From the NCBI RefSeq assembly GCF_010672525.1, contig NZ_JAAHGH010000029.1, forward strand, positions 1-64,000: 64,000 nucleotides of DNA. The letters run 5' to 3'. The stretch is from Okeania sp. SIO2B3. GTDB taxonomy: Bacteria; Cyanobacteriota; Cyanobacteriia; Cyanobacteriales; Microcoleaceae. Shown here in pieces: positions 9,010-17,627 of the stretch. The notes beneath the pieces were generated by a model. That model had not been told where the DNA came from, did no database searches, and saw only the letters and a list, made by a program, of their open reading frames with translations. The number at the start of each line of letters is the position of its first letter. Positions within the stretch are counted from its first letter, which is position 1. Position numbers and translations under genes: made by a program.

Positions 9010-9822
9010 ATGAATAATCACGAAATAGGTTATCTTTATATTGCTACTGGAGACAAGTATATCAAAGAAGCTATTGTCTCTGCTACAAGTCTGAAAAAAC
9101 TAAATGAAAGGGCTCATCTTACTTTAGTGACTGATAAAAATATTAACAATTCACTGTTTGATGAAGTCATTATTCATCCTGTAGATGTTAAACATTTTAA
9201 GGAGGGTTTGTTGTATAAAGTAAGGCATATTTATCATTGCTCTCCCTACGAAAAAACCTTGTTTATTGATACAGATACATATTTCTGTGATGATTGTCAA
9301 GAAATATTTGAAACTCTAGATTTTTTTGATATGGCTGTAGCTCCAGATCCTACAGATCCTAATAAAGCAAAATCCCCTAAAACTAACAAAGTATTAACTG
9401 CGTGTGAAGCATATAATACGGGAGTTATTCTATTTAAAAAAAACTCAAATAATGAGTTCTTTTTTCAAAGATGGTTAGAGATATATGAATCAAAAATTAT
9501 CAATCAAACTGTAGGAAAGGAAAACGATCAAACTTCTTTCATGGAAGCTTGGCTAGAGTCTAATTGTAAAATCTACGTTCTATCTCATGCTTGGAATGCA
9601 AGAACTCCCTTCTTTTTCACTTTGAAGGACTCTGCAAAAATTATTCATGGCAGACATAGCAATTATGAAATTATCAAAAACGAACTAAACAGATTACCCG
9701 GTAAACAACATCGATGCTGGCTACCAATAAAAAATAGATGTGTTACAAAGAAACAGGGGTGGGAATATAATTTGAAAGCTACTGCTAAAAAAATCAAGGA
9801 TTATTTTTTACCGAAAAATTGA
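9010..9822 (+). CDS. glycosyltransferase, GT8-like nucleotide-sugar transferase
   Basis: This 270-aa protein has a GT-A fold. The N-terminal strand is YLYIATGDKYIKEAI (8-22), and the metal-binding DxD motif sits in TLFIDTDTYFCDD with D87 and D89. A typical 'YNTGVILFKKN' segment follows near residue 137, then a conserved histidine (HGRHSNYE) towards the end. GT8-type enzymes transfer sugars from nucleotide donors to polysaccharide or lipid acceptors in the cytoplasm. The neighbours are other glycosyltransferases and sulfotransferase-like genes, which fits synthesis of a sulfated surface glycan. The acceptor cannot be read from the sequence. It is transcribed alone, with repeats on both sides. 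Confidence 0.75.
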   Translation: MNNHEIGYLYIATGDKYIKEAIVSATSLKKLNERAHLTLVTDKNINNSLFDEVIIHPVDVKHFKEGLLYKVRHIYHCSPYEKTLFIDTDTYFCDDCQEIFETLDFFDMAVAPDPTDPNKAKSPKTNKVLTACEAYNTGVILFKKNSNNEFFFQRWLEIYESKIINQTVGKENDQTSFMEAWLESNCKIYVLSHAWNARTPFFFTLKDSAKIIHGRHSNYEIIKNELNRLPGKQHRCWLPIKNRCVTKKQGWEYNLKATAKKIKDYFLPKN

Positions 9823-9894
9823 GTTTAAAGCTTCGCCCTACAAGGGCGACTTTTTATTTGAGCATGCAAGTGAATTGAATATATGCTAGAGTAT

Positions 9895-10095
9895 TAGTAG
9901 TTGCCGGGGGGCACGCCTCCTCCGGAGGAGCTACGAATTGCGGAAACTCTAAACGGACGTGGAGGGAAGCGTTAGACTACCGCCAAGGAAGCAGCACCCA
10001 GTGTTAGCGACAGCTATGCGAAGCAAAACGTCAACCCGCCGAGGAGCTACGGCTCAGTAGGAATACCCGCGCCTTTAGGTCGGGGAGGATGTCAA
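9895..10095 (+). mobile_element. 3' remnant of an IS605-type tnpB element with omega-RNA-like tail
   Basis: This stretch has no reading frame. It resembles the 3' tail and right end of a tnpB element. It begins with GGCACGCCTCCTCCGGAGGA, paralleled by the tail of the tnpB pseudogene at 15050. It then has a conserved-looking structured part (GCGTTAGACTACCGCCAAGG) and ends in a hairpin (ACCCGCGCCTTTAGGTCGGGG) followed by GGATGTCAA. In IS200/IS605 elements the right-end hairpin also terminates the guide RNA of TnpB, so a residual omega-RNA is possible. The protein part is gone. Confidence 0.5.
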
Positions 10096-10329
10096 GTTAG
10101 TAGAATATCTTGGTAATTGTAAGGTTTATATTAGACTTGTCGCTTTATAACTTAAAAAATCCCCAAAAACCTTGTTCTATAAGGATTGTAGGCATTGCAG
10201 ACTAAAATACCTTGGAATGTTTACTCTGTCTAGGTTGGAGCGATTTTTTCCCTCTATTTAGCGACAACTCTATTGATTCCAAATATCTTTGGCTATGCTA
10301 TTAATTAAGGGTTAAATTTGACGTGACCC

Positions 10330-10364
10330 TTAAGAATTACCTGGATTTATCCAGGAGAGTGTCA
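10330..10364 (+). mobile_element. IS605-like right-end hairpin abutting a glycosyltransferase gene
   Basis: The hairpin CCTGGATTTATCCAGG (10340-10355) is followed by AGAGTGTCAA. The same arrangement closes 29785-29818 and, inverted, 14904-14930. The TCA at 10362-10364 is the complement of the stop codon of the minus-strand glycosyltransferase, so that gene ends inside the element tip. The stretch between 10096 and this hairpin holds no gene. Confidence 0.5.
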
Positions 10365-11573
10365 ATATCCTAGTAATACTCTTTCATAGCGCTGACCTTG
10401 AACTTCCCAAGTATACTCCGTTTCTATGAGCGATCGCCCATTTTCTGACAAGGTTTGTCTCAACTGCCCATTCTCAAATAAGCGACTAATGGCCTCTACA
10501 TACTCTGCTATTTGGTTTGCTCTTAATGCTCTGAGTGGTGTATTTGCACCATCAACTGCTAGACCTTCTAAACCACGGTCACTGGCCACAACAGGCGTAC
10601 CTGCTGCCATTGCTTCTAAAGTTTTATTTTTAATTCCAAAACCAGTACGCATTGGAATCACACAAACGGTCGCTTGATGTAAATATTCTGCCATGGAAGG
10701 TACGCGACCTGTAACTTTTACTCCTGGGCGAGTTGAAAGTTCCTGCACTTCTGGTACTGGTCTCGCCCCTACCAGAGCTAAAGTTGTATCTGGATAACGC
10801 TCTTGTACCTTGGGTAATATTTCCAAAGTCAGAAAGCGAACCGCATCAATATTAGGAAAATTATCCATAGCTCCCACAAAAATCAATTGATGTCCCCCTG
10901 GGTCGTTACTTCGATAAGGAAACTGAGTAAAATCTACCCCATTAGGAATGACTGATATTTGACTATTGGGGTTAAACTCTTGTAGTTGTTTTCCATCTTC
11001 CTCAGTTGTTGCGACTATACAGGAAAATTTTGAACAGTAGCGTTTTTCATAACGAAGCAGTAAGGGAAGATTCAGTCTATCTCGCAATGGTTTTTCTGCT
11101 GTACCAGTTTCTAACTGCTGCCTACAGGTACCATAGACCGAACTATGGACATTAACTAGAGTTTTTAGTTGTTGTTGCCATTCCGGACGAATATAAATTT
11201 CATTCACACAATGTTCGCAAGTAATGGCCTCACATTTACCTGCTGCTACAAACTCATCTACCCAATTTTGCATTGCTGACGAATATATCGAAAGAACACT
11301 TGGTGGAGTACCTTCTATCAGAAAATTACTAAAACGTCTTAGTTTTACTAATGTTCCCTGATTAGGTTCTTGGGGGCGCGGAAATACGGCCAATTCTTTC
11401 ACATAAGACCGCAATGAGTCTATTTCTGAATCATTGACATCTGGAGACCGTTGTGTTACCAAAGTAACAGAATGTTTTTGACTCAAATATTTGAGTAGAT
11501 TAAAAGTTCTAACTTGAGTGCCACCTCGACTAGGAGGATAGGGAAAGGTGGAGGAAAGCATTAGAATTTGCAT
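10362..11573 (-). CDS. GT4-family glycosyltransferase
   Basis: This 403-aa protein is a GT-B enzyme. The N-terminal domain starts QILMLSSTFPYPPSRGGTQV, with the glycine loop that contacts the acceptor side. The C-terminal domain has the strand LIFVGAMDNFPNIDA (about 229-243) and the donor-binding region FGIKNKTLEAMAAGTPVVAS (about 317-336) with the EX7E-like glutamates. It resembles the sugar transferases found in exopolysaccharide and PEP-CTERM/exosortase gene clusters. It probably transfers a sugar from a nucleotide donor in the cytoplasm. The stop codon lies in a transposon right end, so the last few residues may not be original. The protein reaches normal family length, so it is probably functional. 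Confidence 0.8.
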   Translation of the reverse strand: MQILMLSSTFPYPPSRGGTQVRTFNLLKYLSQKHSVTLVTQRSPDVNDSEIDSLRSYVKELAVFPRPQEPNQGTLVKLRRFSNFLIEGTPPSVLSIYSSAMQNWVDEFVAAGKCEAITCEHCVNEIYIRPEWQQQLKTLVNVHSSVYGTCRQQLETGTAEKPLRDRLNLPLLLRYEKRYCSKFSCIVATTEEDGKQLQEFNPNSQISVIPNGVDFTQFPYRSNDPGGHQLIFVGAMDNFPNIDAVRFLTLEILPKVQERYPDTTLALVGARPVPEVQELSTRPGVKVTGRVPSMAEYLHQATVCVIPMRTGFGIKNKTLEAMAAGTPVVASDRGLEGLAVDGANTPLRALRANQIAEYVEAISRLFENGQLRQTLSENGRSLIETEYTWEVQGQRYERVLLGY

Positions 11574-11693
11574 ACAGTTAGTAAGTTCCTCTAGATTTTT
11601 CTTGATATACAGGTAATTTATTATCTTTAATGACAGTATTATACTATTAATTTTAGTTAGGCTCTGAATATTTTAATTTTACAAATAGATTTT

Positions 11694-12671
11694 ATGCTGG
11701 AAAAATCACAGATATTTAAAGCATTAAAAAAACCTCATTTAGCCTGGAAGAAAAGTAAGGGTTTTTTAGTACATAATGTTGAAGATTTTATCAGGATTAT
11801 TACCCAGCAACACAAACTCTCAGAAATAGTTAATCAAAAGGAAATTCGGGTATTAGGTATGAGGCGCTGCGGGAATCATGCAATTATTAACTGGATTAAA
11901 AGTCAGCAAACTGGTAAATGTCAATTTATAAATGATATCCCGAAAACAAATCCCTATCGCTATAAGTATGAAAATCTCCGAGAAAGATTTCCGCAATATA
12001 AAAAGGAAATAGAGGGTTATCGTCAACAAGCTCAGGGAAATTTTGTAAAAAAAGACTGCTTGATTTACAGTTATGAAGATTATGTTGTGCAGCAGGTAAC
12101 AAATGATTTGATATTTAATGTCAAACATGACTTATATTTTGGAAAAAGTGCTATTAGGTATGATGTAATTATTATTAGAGATCCTTTTAACCTTTTGGCA
12201 AGTAGACTACAGAAGCATAAAAAGTTTTTAGAAGACCCCAATCATCAAGAAAACTATTTATCTGTTTCTCGAAGAAACTATTTATTAGCAAGGTATTCCA
12301 ATAAAACAATGGTTGATTTATGGATTGATTATGCAAAAGAATATTTAGGAGAAACAAATTATCTCAAGCACAACAAAATTTGTGTAAATTATAATCAATG
12401 GTTTGCTGATGTTGAATATCGGCGAAATATTGCTGAGAAACTGCAAATAGAATTTTCTGATGCAGGAATAGACCGGGTAACAAGTTTTGGTGGTGGCAGT
12501 TCATTTGAAGGAAAAGAATTTAATAAAAAAGCAACATCAATGGATGTCTTAAACCGATGGCAAAAAGTATCTGATGACCCTCAATACAAGAAGTTTTTTA
12601 ATCAGGAAATATTTGAATATTCAGAGCGAATATTTGGTCATATTCCCGGTACAGAATCTTTAATTAATTAA
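11694..12671 (+). CDS. sulfotransferase-like P-loop protein (tandem paralogue 1)
   Basis: This 325-aa protein has two sulfotransferase hallmarks. One is a loop after the first strand, IRVLGMRRCGNHAIINWI (51-68), in the place of the PAPS 5'-phosphosulfate loop. The other is YDVIIIRDPFNLLASRL (about 154-170), in the place of the 3'-phosphate-binding motif. The next gene is a paralogue only 41 bp downstream, and the last 110 or so residues are almost identical between the two, while the middle differs. The cofactor assignment is from general fold knowledge. An alternative is a kinase-like P-loop enzyme, since the loop is not a classic Walker A. The context points to modification of a surface glycan. 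Confidence 0.65.
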   Translation: MLEKSQIFKALKKPHLAWKKSKGFLVHNVEDFIRIITQQHKLSEIVNQKEIRVLGMRRCGNHAIINWIKSQQTGKCQFINDIPKTNPYRYKYENLRERFPQYKKEIEGYRQQAQGNFVKKDCLIYSYEDYVVQQVTNDLIFNVKHDLYFGKSAIRYDVIIIRDPFNLLASRLQKHKKFLEDPNHQENYLSVSRRNYLLARYSNKTMVDLWIDYAKEYLGETNYLKHNKICVNYNQWFADVEYRRNIAEKLQIEFSDAGIDRVTSFGGGSSFEGKEFNKKATSMDVLNRWQKVSDDPQYKKFFNQEIFEYSERIFGHIPGTESLIN

Positions 12672-12712
12672 GTAATAACGTTGTTCTTATAACTCTTAGG
12701 ATTATAGATATT

Positions 12713-13642
12713 ATGGTGCAAAAATCACTGATAGTTAAAGCATTAAAAAAACCTCATTTAGCCTGGAAGAAAGGTAAACGTTTTCTCGCACATAATCTTG
12801 AAGATTTTATCAGAATTATTACCCAGCAACACAAACTTTCAGAAATAGTTAATCGAAAGGAAATTCGAGTGGCAGGTATGAAGCGCACTGGGAATCATGC
12901 CATTATTAACTGGGTTAAAAGTCAACAGAATGGTAATGTAGGATTTATTAATAATGTATTAGCTAATCAAAACCCCTACCGTTATAAGTATGAAAATCTT
13001 CAAGATAATTTTCCAGAACATAAATGGGCAATAGAAAATAACCGCCAACAAGCTAAGGGAAATTTTATTAAAAGAGATTGTTTGATTTACAGCTATGAAG
13101 ATTTTCCCCTGGAGCAGATAGCAAGTGATAAATTCGAGCGTAATCACGATCTATACTTAGGAAAAAGTGCTATGAGGTACGATTTACTTATTATTAGAGA
13201 CCCTTTTAATCTGTTTGCAAGTAGACTAAAAGTATCTTCTAAGGCGACACATTTTTTATCAGTAAATTCTCCGAAGAAAACCATGATTGATTTATGGATT
13301 GATTATGCAAAAGAATATTTAGGAGAAACAAATTATCTCAAGCACAACAAAGTTTGTGTCAATTATAATCAATGGTTTGCTGATGTTGAATATCGGCGAA
13401 ACATTGCTGAGAAACTGCAAATAGAATTTTCTGATGCAGGAATAGACCGGGTAACGAGTTTTGGTGAAGGTAGCTCCTTTGAAGGAAAACAATTTAACAA
13501 CAAAGCAACATCAATGGATGTCTTAAACCGATGTCAAAAAGTGGCTGATAATCCTCAATACAAGCAGTTTTTTAATCAGGAAATATTGAAATATTCAGAG
13601 CGAATATTTGGTCATATTCCCGGTACAGAATCTTTAAATTAA
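12713..13642 (+). CDS. sulfotransferase-like P-loop protein (tandem paralogue 2)
   Basis: This 309-aa protein is a tandem duplicate of the preceding gene. The first 60 or so residues and the last 110 or so residues match almost perfectly. The loop here reads IRVAGMKRTGNHAIINWV, closer to a standard sulfotransferase loop because it has Thr instead of Cys. The second motif is YDLLIIRDPFNLFASRLK. The linker before TMIDLWIDYAKEYLGE is about 15 residues shorter than in paralogue 1. The 41-bp spacing suggests one transcript. The two may use different acceptors, since divergence is concentrated in the middle. Confidence 0.65.
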   Translation: MVQKSLIVKALKKPHLAWKKGKRFLAHNLEDFIRIITQQHKLSEIVNRKEIRVAGMKRTGNHAIINWVKSQQNGNVGFINNVLANQNPYRYKYENLQDNFPEHKWAIENNRQQAKGNFIKRDCLIYSYEDFPLEQIASDKFERNHDLYLGKSAMRYDLLIIRDPFNLFASRLKVSSKATHFLSVNSPKKTMIDLWIDYAKEYLGETNYLKHNKVCVNYNQWFADVEYRRNIAEKLQIEFSDAGIDRVTSFGEGSSFEGKQFNNKATSMDVLNRCQKVADNPQYKQFFNQEILKYSERIFGHIPGTESLN

Positions 13643-13733
13643 GTAATAATCAACAGAAAATCAACCATTATTTGTCATTCAATGTCTGGTTAATTATCTA
13701 TGTAAAATTATTTCATAAATTATGTAATTTATC

Positions 13734-14723
13734 ATGACAAAAGTTAGCGTTTGCATTCCCACTTATAACCGAGCGAATTTGCTGCCTTATGCAGTAAATA
13801 GTGTTTTGAATCAAACTTATGATGATTTTGAATTAATCATAACTGATGATGGCTCAAAAGATAATACTGCTGAAGTAGTTAGTCAGTGGAATGACTCTAG
13901 AATTCACTATATTCAGCATCCTCAAAATATTGGACGTAGTAAAAATATGCGTTCTGGTTTTGATGCTGCTAAAGGAGATTATTTCATCAAATTTGATGAT
14001 GATGATGCCCTGACTCCAGAATTTTTAGAGAAAACTGTGGCAGTATTAGATGAGATGCAAAATGTAGATTTTGTCTGTACAAGTCATTGGGTTATTAATG
14101 AAAAAAGTGAACGGGAGGAAGTTGCCACGAAAGAGAATGCAGCTAAGTGGGGAAAGGATAATTTGAAGCAAGGAATTATCCCTAACTTGCTTAAAGAAAC
14201 ATTTCAATACCAAAGTTTGCAGGTGGGTTCAACTTTGTTTCGTCGCTCTTGCCTACAAGAAATTGATTATATGCGGCCTGAAGCAGATGGATGTGAAGAC
14301 TTTGATTTGCTGGTCAGATTAGCAGTAATCGGAAAAGTTGGATATTTTATTCCAGAATATCTTATGGAATATCGTTTTCATAACCGGCAAACCAGTTTAA
14401 AACAAGATATTCACTTTTTATCTGCTAAAACTTTCTGTATTAATAGTTATAAATTTGACGATCAGAAATTGGAAAAATCACGTTTATTTAAGTTAGCAGA
14501 TACGAAACAGAATCTAGGAATTAGATTAATTGAAAAGGGTGAAAGTGTTAAAGGGAGAAAATTATTACAAGAATCAAGCCAAATACTAGGAACTTCATTC
14601 AAGACTAAATTTGCTTTAGTATTATCTTACCTACCCCTAAATTTACGACAATTTGCTTTGCAAAGTTTTAGGAAAATTCGCCCTCAAGACTATGCAGACC
14701 GAGTTAGAAAAGCAACTACTTAA
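13734..14723 (+). CDS. GT2-family glycosyltransferase
   Basis: This 329-aa protein opens with KVSVCIPTYNRANLLPYAV, the standard GT2 N terminus. It has the nucleotide-binding aspartates in LIITDDGSKDNT (D38, D39) and the metal-binding DxD in FIKFDDDDALTP (D88-D91). The acceptor-side region includes a CEDFDLLVRLA segment near residue 187. It lies 91 bp after the sulfotransferase-like pair on the same strand, so the three may be co-transcribed, with a terminator after this gene. It probably adds sugar residues to an extracellular polysaccharide or O-antigen-like chain. Donor and acceptor are unknown. Confidence 0.85.
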   Translation: MTKVSVCIPTYNRANLLPYAVNSVLNQTYDDFELIITDDGSKDNTAEVVSQWNDSRIHYIQHPQNIGRSKNMRSGFDAAKGDYFIKFDDDDALTPEFLEKTVAVLDEMQNVDFVCTSHWVINEKSEREEVATKENAAKWGKDNLKQGIIPNLLKETFQYQSLQVGSTLFRRSCLQEIDYMRPEADGCEDFDLLVRLAVIGKVGYFIPEYLMEYRFHNRQTSLKQDIHFLSAKTFCINSYKFDDQKLEKSRLFKLADTKQNLGIRLIEKGESVKGRKLLQESSQILGTSFKTKFALVLSYLPLNLRQFALQSFRKIRPQDYADRVRKATT

Positions 14724-14798
14724 GTTAGAAATAACTAGGTATAATTTTTTAGCGATCGCCACTTGGTAAATCTTCTTACAAAATAATGATTACTTGAT

Positions 14799-14831
14799 AT
14801 TGGCTTGTTAATAATACAGGCCAATTTTTTT
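14799..14831 (+). terminator. intrinsic terminator after the GT2 gene
   Basis: ATTGGC (14799-14804) pairs with GCCAAT (14820-14825) across a 15-nt loop, and a run of seven T residues follows. It lies about 75 bp past the GT2 stop and would end the 11694-14723 transcript. Confidence 0.6.
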
Positions 14832-14903
14832 GTCCCAAGTCCAGTTAGGACATAATATCAAATCCGGTTAAACAGTTATAGACTGGTTAAGTATTTAGGA
14901 GGA

Positions 14904-15075
14904 TTGACATACTCCCGGCATCAAATCAGAGATTATGGTGCGGGATTCTCATCATTGATGATTCTACGCTCACACAGACAACTTAAATTAGCCATATTGC
15001 TATCGCTAATCCAGAGGTCGGACTCTCCCGTAGCTTTTCCTTCGGAATGCTACGCAAACAGGTTTCCCCCAGGTT
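14904..15075 (-). mobile_element. IS605-type right end of the tnpB element
   Basis: Read on the minus strand, the sequence after the tnpB remnant passes through structured DNA and ends GCCGGGAGTATGTCAATCC, the same form as the right ends at 10095 and 10364. In these elements the right end also carries the 3' part of the TnpB guide RNA, so the flanking bases just below 14904 would be the last guide. A GC-rich module (TTTCCTTCGGAATGCTACGC) is inserted near 15038-15057. Confidence 0.5.
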
Positions 15076-15835
15076 CCGTTAGCGCAGCTCCTCTGTAAGA
15101 GGCGTGCCCCTCGGTATTGTTTACTATTGCTCCTAACATCTCTAAACCTTTAGCCAAAATGTTCCTTGCTGCATTGTGGTCTCTATCAGCAATATAGCCA
15201 CAATGCGGACATTTGTGGGTTCTAACTGATAATGACTTCTTAACAGCTTGACCACAATTTGAACAATTTTGGCTTGTGAAATGTGGAGGTACTGCTATGC
15301 AAGCAATTCCATGCAACTTAGCATAATATTCCAGCCATTCGGTAAACTGAGACCAACTTGCATCAGATATTGATTTGGCTAAATGATGATTTTTAACTAG
15401 ATTAGCAATCTTTAAATCTGCCTTCGGCGCGCCGCTCCGCGTCTACATAAACTACCAAGTCGTTAGATCGGATTAACGCCTGTGCAGTCTTTACTGCATG
15501 GTGCAATACTATTGTCTACTGATTTTGAGATTTGCCCACGCTAATTGAATTCTTGCTTTGTGGTAGTTATTTGACTGAGGTTTCTTACCTTGATCGTGGC
15601 GACTTAATACTCGACCTTGTAGCTTTTTTAGTCGTTTTTCCGACTTTCTCAAATACTTAGGATTTTCTACAGCACTACCATTACTATCAGTATAGAAAGC
15701 GTTTAAACCTAAATCAATTCCTACTACATTGCCTTCAAAATTATGAGTTTCTTTTCTCTCAACATTTACTAAAAATTGACAATAATAGCCATCAGCACGT
15801 CAAATGTCTACTGGATAAACTATTAATATTTGTGT
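15050..15835 (-). pseudogene. degenerate TnpB (IS605 OrfB) gene
   Basis: Three pieces in different frames reconstruct the C-terminal two thirds of a TnpB nuclease. The 5'-most piece reads PVDI-stop-RADGYYCQF and continues to the RuvC-I motif GIDLGLNAF (near 15710) and KYLRKSEKRLKKLQGR. The central piece reads DLKIANLVKNHHLAKSISDA. The last piece (15050-15316) has the zinc ribbon NCSNCG...CPHCG and the RuvC-III motif DRDHNAARN. There is an in-frame TGA near the start, a stop after LKISRQ, and a GC-rich insert of about 21 bp at 15421-15441 that splits the segment V-Y-x-D-L-K. The N-terminal third is missing. It cannot make an active nuclease. Confidence 0.8.
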
Positions 15836-16499
15836 ATGATTATGACATCGTTTGCTTCGCGGTGACAAACGGAAATCATAATTATACACGCATCATTCAT
15901 CCAGGCACGCTCATCTCGCGATGATAGTGCTGGCCTTCTGATGCGTTTAGGTAAACCCACCCCTAACCCCTCCCAACCCAGGAGGGGAGGGGAAGTCAGG
16001 AGGAGAGAGAATCACAAAGATTTAGAGCTGATTGATAAACTTAGTTAAAAGTCTTACATCACCTAGCTTTCAGGAATTTGGGCACTACAGGCTGATAACT
16101 TGTCAAACCTAAGTATAGCAAGAAATTCAGCCTCTTAATATTTACTTGATAAATCAGCTCTTAGTAGTTATGACTATTCGAGAATTTTTTGATGTCCAAT
16201 CAAACAAATTTGATTTAATTGCTAAAGCCAAAGAAACACTACGATAATAAATATCAATGTATTAACTATTGCCATATTATATTGTTGTCATTCAAATCAA
16301 AAATAGTCATAGCAATATAGTCAAAAGTTACTCTTCGTTCCTTTAACAGGTTTTCAAAACAATGATTTAAGCTCTCCGTAAATTGAACAATTATATTAGG
16401 AGGCAGTACCTATTGTGATGAGCAACCTTTGACTTAATTTTTGACGCAGGCTAACTGCCTGCGCTATGTTACACTACTGATACTCAGATTACACTCATT
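15836..16499. other. gene-free stretch downstream of the island
   Basis: No reading frame of note. It holds a GTTTGCTTCGCGGTGACAAAC hairpin-like block near 15848-15868, the C-rich AACCCAGGAGGGGAGGGG block near 15971-15988, and AT-rich sequence up to the 3' end of the ParB-like gene. I see no convincing terminator. Confidence 0.4.
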
Positions 16500-17627
16500 C
16501 TAACTAGCAGCAGCGTCAGCTTCTCGAAGAGCTTTGAGAATTTCAGGACGTTTCATACGCGCATAGCCACGAAGTTTCCGCTCTTGGGCAATTTTCTTCA
16601 ATTGTCTGAGTGATTTGGTATCATAATCATCAAGGGGTTCTTCCGGCTCTACAGGAGCTGCTTGAGCTTTAGTCTTTCTAGCAGTAGTTTTTGTTGTACT
16701 CGCCTTAGACCTCGACGATCCTGTAGAACTTGATTTACTCTTGGTTGTTGTCTTACGTGGTGTCTCAGTTTTAGCTGCAACTTCTTCAGTAGAATCGACT
16801 TCTGGTATTGTCTGTAATTGACGCCGAACAGCTGATACTTGAGTTTTTAAGTCATCTTCAATATCTTGAACTGACTGGGAGAACTGATTAATTGTTTTGA
16901 CAATCCCTTCCAGTTTTTTCTCTATTTGTTTATCGAGATCGTCAAGTTGTTTTGATAATAAGTCCACATTCACTCCTGATAAAGAATTAGATGTTGTTTT
17001 TTTTGTTGTTGAACTTGTAATTTTTCTTGCCAATTTTTCTACCTTATCGTTAACTGAATTTTCTAGATTTGTAATCAAATTTTTGAGCTGTTCAATTTGA
17101 ACAACATCCGTAGCTTGATCCTGCAAAGATTTTACTTGTTTTTTCAGTACCTCCTCATTTTTCTTGATAGACTGATCGATTTTTTTGGTGAGAGAATCTA
17201 CTTTTTTATCGAATGATACCTCAAGTTTTTGCATTAGATGCTCAAAGCTTGGTGTTTCTATAACAGGTGGTTGAGTTAATTGCTCTATCTCTGCCACAGC
17301 TATCTTTGCTTGTTCATCTGTCATTTCATAAATCCAGGCCCATAGTTCCTTGATTTCAGCTTCTTTTGCCACTTGATACCAATCAGCACCACGAACAATT
17401 TCGTACTGCTGCTCGGAATCGTCATTATCTGTCAATCTGACAATTAATGGGATTAAGTTACTGCCTTGTTCAGAAAGACTCTTAACTAGGGCTTCATGTC
17501 TTTCAGCAGGAATATCTCTCATCTGAGAGTCTGGTACAGTAATTTTGGATATGGGAGTCAATTCCAAACTTACTGGTTGTACTGGTAAATCTTCTTGTCG
17601 ATTTTTTCGCTTCGTTGATGAAACCAT
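16500..17627 (-). CDS. ParB-like N-terminal domain, coiled coil and Rho_N-like C terminus
   Basis: Numbered from the ATG at 17627 (375 aa), this protein has three parts. Residues 20-100 match the ParB/Srx fold: ITVPDSQMRDIPAERHEAL, then IPLIVRL and YEIVRGADWYQVAKEA. The GERR box that binds CTP in true ParB is replaced by GADW. Residues 120-265 are a long coiled coil with many K/E heptads. A Ser/Thr/Lys-rich linker follows, and the last 35 residues (SLRQLKKIAQERKLRGYARM and on) resemble the Rho_N/SAP-like helical domain that contacts nucleic acid. An upstream TTG at 17660 is possible, but AAGGAAAG sits 10 nt before the ATG, so I prefer it. It faces away from the winged-helix gene across a 757-bp gap. 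A DNA-organising role is inference. Confidence 0.7.
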   Translation of the reverse strand: MVSSTKRKNRQEDLPVQPVSLELTPISKITVPDSQMRDIPAERHEALVKSLSEQGSNLIPLIVRLTDNDDSEQQYEIVRGADWYQVAKEAEIKELWAWIYEMTDEQAKIAVAEIEQLTQPPVIETPSFEHLMQKLEVSFDKKVDSLTKKIDQSIKKNEEVLKKQVKSLQDQATDVVQIEQLKNLITNLENSVNDKVEKLARKITSSTTKKTTSNSLSGVNVDLLSKQLDDLDKQIEKKLEGIVKTINQFSQSVQDIEDDLKTQVSAVRRQLQTIPEVDSTEEVAAKTETPRKTTTKSKSSSTGSSRSKASTTKTTARKTKAQAAPVEPEEPLDDYDTKSLRQLKKIAQERKLRGYARMKRPEILKALREADAAAS

